Origin: Tolypothrix sp. NIES-4075 | GTDB lineage: Bacteria; Cyanobacteriota; Cyanobacteriia; Cyanobacteriales; Nostocaceae | Assembly (NCBI RefSeq): GCF_002218085.1 | Contig: NZ_BDUC01000011.1 | Location: forward strand, 85,250-149,249 | Length of the DNA: 64,000 bases | Direction: 5' to 3' | Shown: positions 62,488-64,000 of the stretch, in pieces | Position numbering within the stretch: position 1 is the stretch's first letter | How the letters are laid out: each line of letters begins with the position of its first letter | Made by a program: the position numbers and the translations under genes | The notes under the pieces: generated by a model | Told to the model about the DNA's origin: nothing | Seen by the model: only the letters and a program-made list of their open reading frames with translations | The model's database searches: none

Positions 62488-64000
62488 ATGCCAGAGTCAG
62501 AAGACCCAAAAAAAGTTTCTAATAATGACTTACGGAATGCCCAATTTGGCGGTGGGTTTATTAATGCTGAAAACGTTAACGCCCAACGTATAGGCGGCGA
62601 CATTTTGAATTTTTTCTTGGGGCAACAAACAGCACCAGTTGGCAACCCCGCTCGACCAGAAAATCAGCGATTACTGTTAGCCCAGGTGAAACATGAGGTA
62701 GCAGCGCGGCTTGAGCAATCCTTACATAATGCCGTGCTGATTAACTTGGGTAAGCAGTTACAACCCCAGCAGGTTAAACGTCCTTGGGATGCGGAAATCA
62801 AAATTGGGTTAAAGCCCCCTGAATCACTTCCAGATACTACAACTATCTTGGAAGTTTTTGACGATAGTGCGATCGCAGGCAAGTTGTTAATTCTGGGCAA
62901 GCCTGGTTCTGGCAAAACAACTACTCAGTTAGAATTAGCGCAAGCCCTAATTATTCGTGCTGAAGAACAACCTAGCTGTCCCATCCCGGTGGCGTTCAAC
63001 CTCTCGACTTGGAAAGACGATAAGCATTCAATGCGGGATTGGTTGGTGGCGGAACTTAAATCAAAATATGGGGTGCGGAAGGATATTGGTGAAGGCTGGG
63101 TTGACAATCACCAATTGCTACTACTGCTGGATGGCTTGGATGAATTGGAGAGCGTCCGTCAAGAACTTTGCGTACAGGCAATTAACCAATTGCTGCAAAG
63201 CGAATGTCGCCCTCAATATATAGTTGTTGGCAGTCGTAGCGAAGAATATACCAACTATAAAACACGCCTCCAACTTAACGGAGCCATTTGTTTACAGCCT
63301 TTGACCAAAAATCAGATATTTACAAATCTGATTGATGTCAACCATTCAGGTATTTGGCAGACCATTAACGACGATCCAAATTTGCTAGAGTTAGTTAAAA
63401 CTCCCCTACTACTTAGCGTTACCATCCTTGCTTATCAAGAAATAGCCATTGATAAATGGCAGAAGCTAATATCTACCAAAGACCGGTTCCAATACTTGCT
63501 AGATGCTTACGTGCAACGGATGTTGATAAGGTTGATTAACGGTACAGCGTATGTCAAACAAAAGCCTCCTACTGATAGACAAACGCAAATGTGGCTTATT
63601 CGGCTGGCTCAACAGCTAGAAGGAGAATCTCAGACTGAATTTTTAATTGAGAATATACAGCCCTCTTGGTTACCATTTAACAACCTTAGAAAAGCTTTTC
63701 ATATTGTAGTTGAAATAATTACTAAGCTAACTGTTGGTTTAACCTTTGCGATAATTATTTGGCTAAGTGATAGGTTAACTAATGGCTTAATTTTGGGCGT
63801 AATTGTTGGTGCAACGACCATAAAACCCAACTCAGAAATTAATACTTTTGAAGCTATAAGATGGTCTTATGAAAGAGTAAAGACAGCGTTAAGGATTTTG
63901 CTAATTTGTTGGTTCATTAGCTCAATTCTTATTGATGCACCAATTGCTATGGTAATTGGAAAAACTGACAAATTAATTGGTGGCGTAATTGTTACATTAA
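62488..64000 (+). CDS. NACHT-family NTPase with N-terminal shared GG-motif (runs off right edge)
   Basis: At least 504 aa; the frame is still open at base 64000. It starts 4 bases after the previous stop. Residues 8-41 carry KKVSNNDLRNAQFGGGF and QRIGGDI, the same motif as in both pentapeptide proteins. The NACHT ATPase follows: Walker A LGKPGSGKTTT near 136-146, Walker B LLLLLDGLDELE near 209-220, then the helical region. From about residue 410 there are hydrophobic segments (ITKLTVGLTFAIIIWLS; NGLILGVIVGATTI) that look like membrane helices. NACHT proteins of this kind include bacterial NLR-type defence ATPases; the sensor end lies outside the window. Confidence 0.85.
   Translation, partial: MPESEDPKKVSNNDLRNAQFGGGFINAENVNAQRIGGDILNFFLGQQTAPVGNPARPENQRLLLAQVKHEVAARLEQSLHNAVLINLGKQLQPQQVKRPWDAEIKIGLKPPESLPDTTTILEVFDDSAIAGKLLILGKPGSGKTTTQLELAQALIIRAEEQPSCPIPVAFNLSTWKDDKHSMRDWLVAELKSKYGVRKDIGEGWVDNHQLLLLLDGLDELESVRQELCVQAINQLLQSECRPQYIVVGSRSEEYTNYKTRLQLNGAICLQPLTKNQIFTNLIDVNHSGIWQTINDDPNLLELVKTPLLLSVTILAYQEIAIDKWQKLISTKDRFQYLLDAYVQRMLIRLINGTAYVKQKPPTDRQTQMWLIRLAQQLEGESQTEFLIENIQPSWLPFNNLRKAFHIVVEIITKLTVGLTFAIIIWLSDRLTNGLILGVIVGATTIKPNSEINTFEAIRWSYERVKTALRILLICWFISSILIDAPIAMVIGKTDKLIGGVIVTL

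Overview
The window is filamentous cyanobacterial accessory DNA, most likely part of a large plasmid or integrated plasmid of a Nostocales-type organism. The basis is the many HIP1 octamers (GCGATCGC), cyanobacterial small dispersed repeats, MITEs, CHAT/TPR, pentapeptide and NACHT proteins, and plasmid-type genes (family A polymerase without a 5' nuclease domain, SF2 helicase, KilA-N, DUF3768, tyrosine recombinase). No rRNA or tRNA gene and no core metabolic operon was recognised, and the host species cannot be fixed from the sequence.

Layout. 1-4.7 kb: right part of a Tn7-like transposon (tnsB end, tnsC, tnsD-type tniQ, a decayed second tniQ, putative end repeats). 4.8-13.2 kb: a restriction-like nuclease, two small genes, a Ycf46-like AAA+ ATPase, a decayed gene, a tyrosine recombinase, and a minus-strand pair made of a membrane-anchored protein and a CD-NTase-like nucleotidyltransferase. 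13.5-22.7 kb: a tightly overlapping type III-D CRISPR effector operon (cas10, several cas7/csm3-like RAMPs, csx10, a cas11-like gene, csx19 and an OB-like accessory gene), followed by a second membrane-anchored protein. 23.6-37.5 kb: three CRISPR arrays (13, 18 and 21 repeats), cas6, cas2, cas1, a reverse transcriptase-Cas1 fusion, a RelE-like toxin, an Rpn-like nuclease and an HTH-DUF4384 gene. 37.5-41.3 kb: a large TPR-CHAT protease-like gene directly after array 3. 41.4-52.4 kb: replication/repair genes (helicase, DNA polymerase) and a secreted/lipoprotein cluster. 53-59 kb: a second CHAT protein, then a graveyard of broken genes with three MITE-type insertions. 59-64 kb: two pentapeptide-repeat proteins and the start of a NACHT NTPase that all carry one related short motif.

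How the parts may work together. The arrays have near-identical leaders with a conserved inverted repeat. Leader position and the degenerate end repeat show arrays 1 and 2 are read on the minus strand and array 3 on the plus strand. Cas6 would process their transcripts for the III-D complex. RT-Cas1, Cas1 and Cas2 would acquire spacers, possibly from RNA. Cas10 keeps a GGDD cyclase motif but no CARF-type effector was found. Two membrane-anchored proteins with alignable C-terminal domains flank the operon, one beside the nucleotidyltransferase and one beside array 1, and are candidate second-messenger effectors. The pentapeptide/NACHT cluster at the right edge resembles an NLR-type defence locus in which a shared motif could couple sensor and partner proteins. 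These last two ideas are inference.
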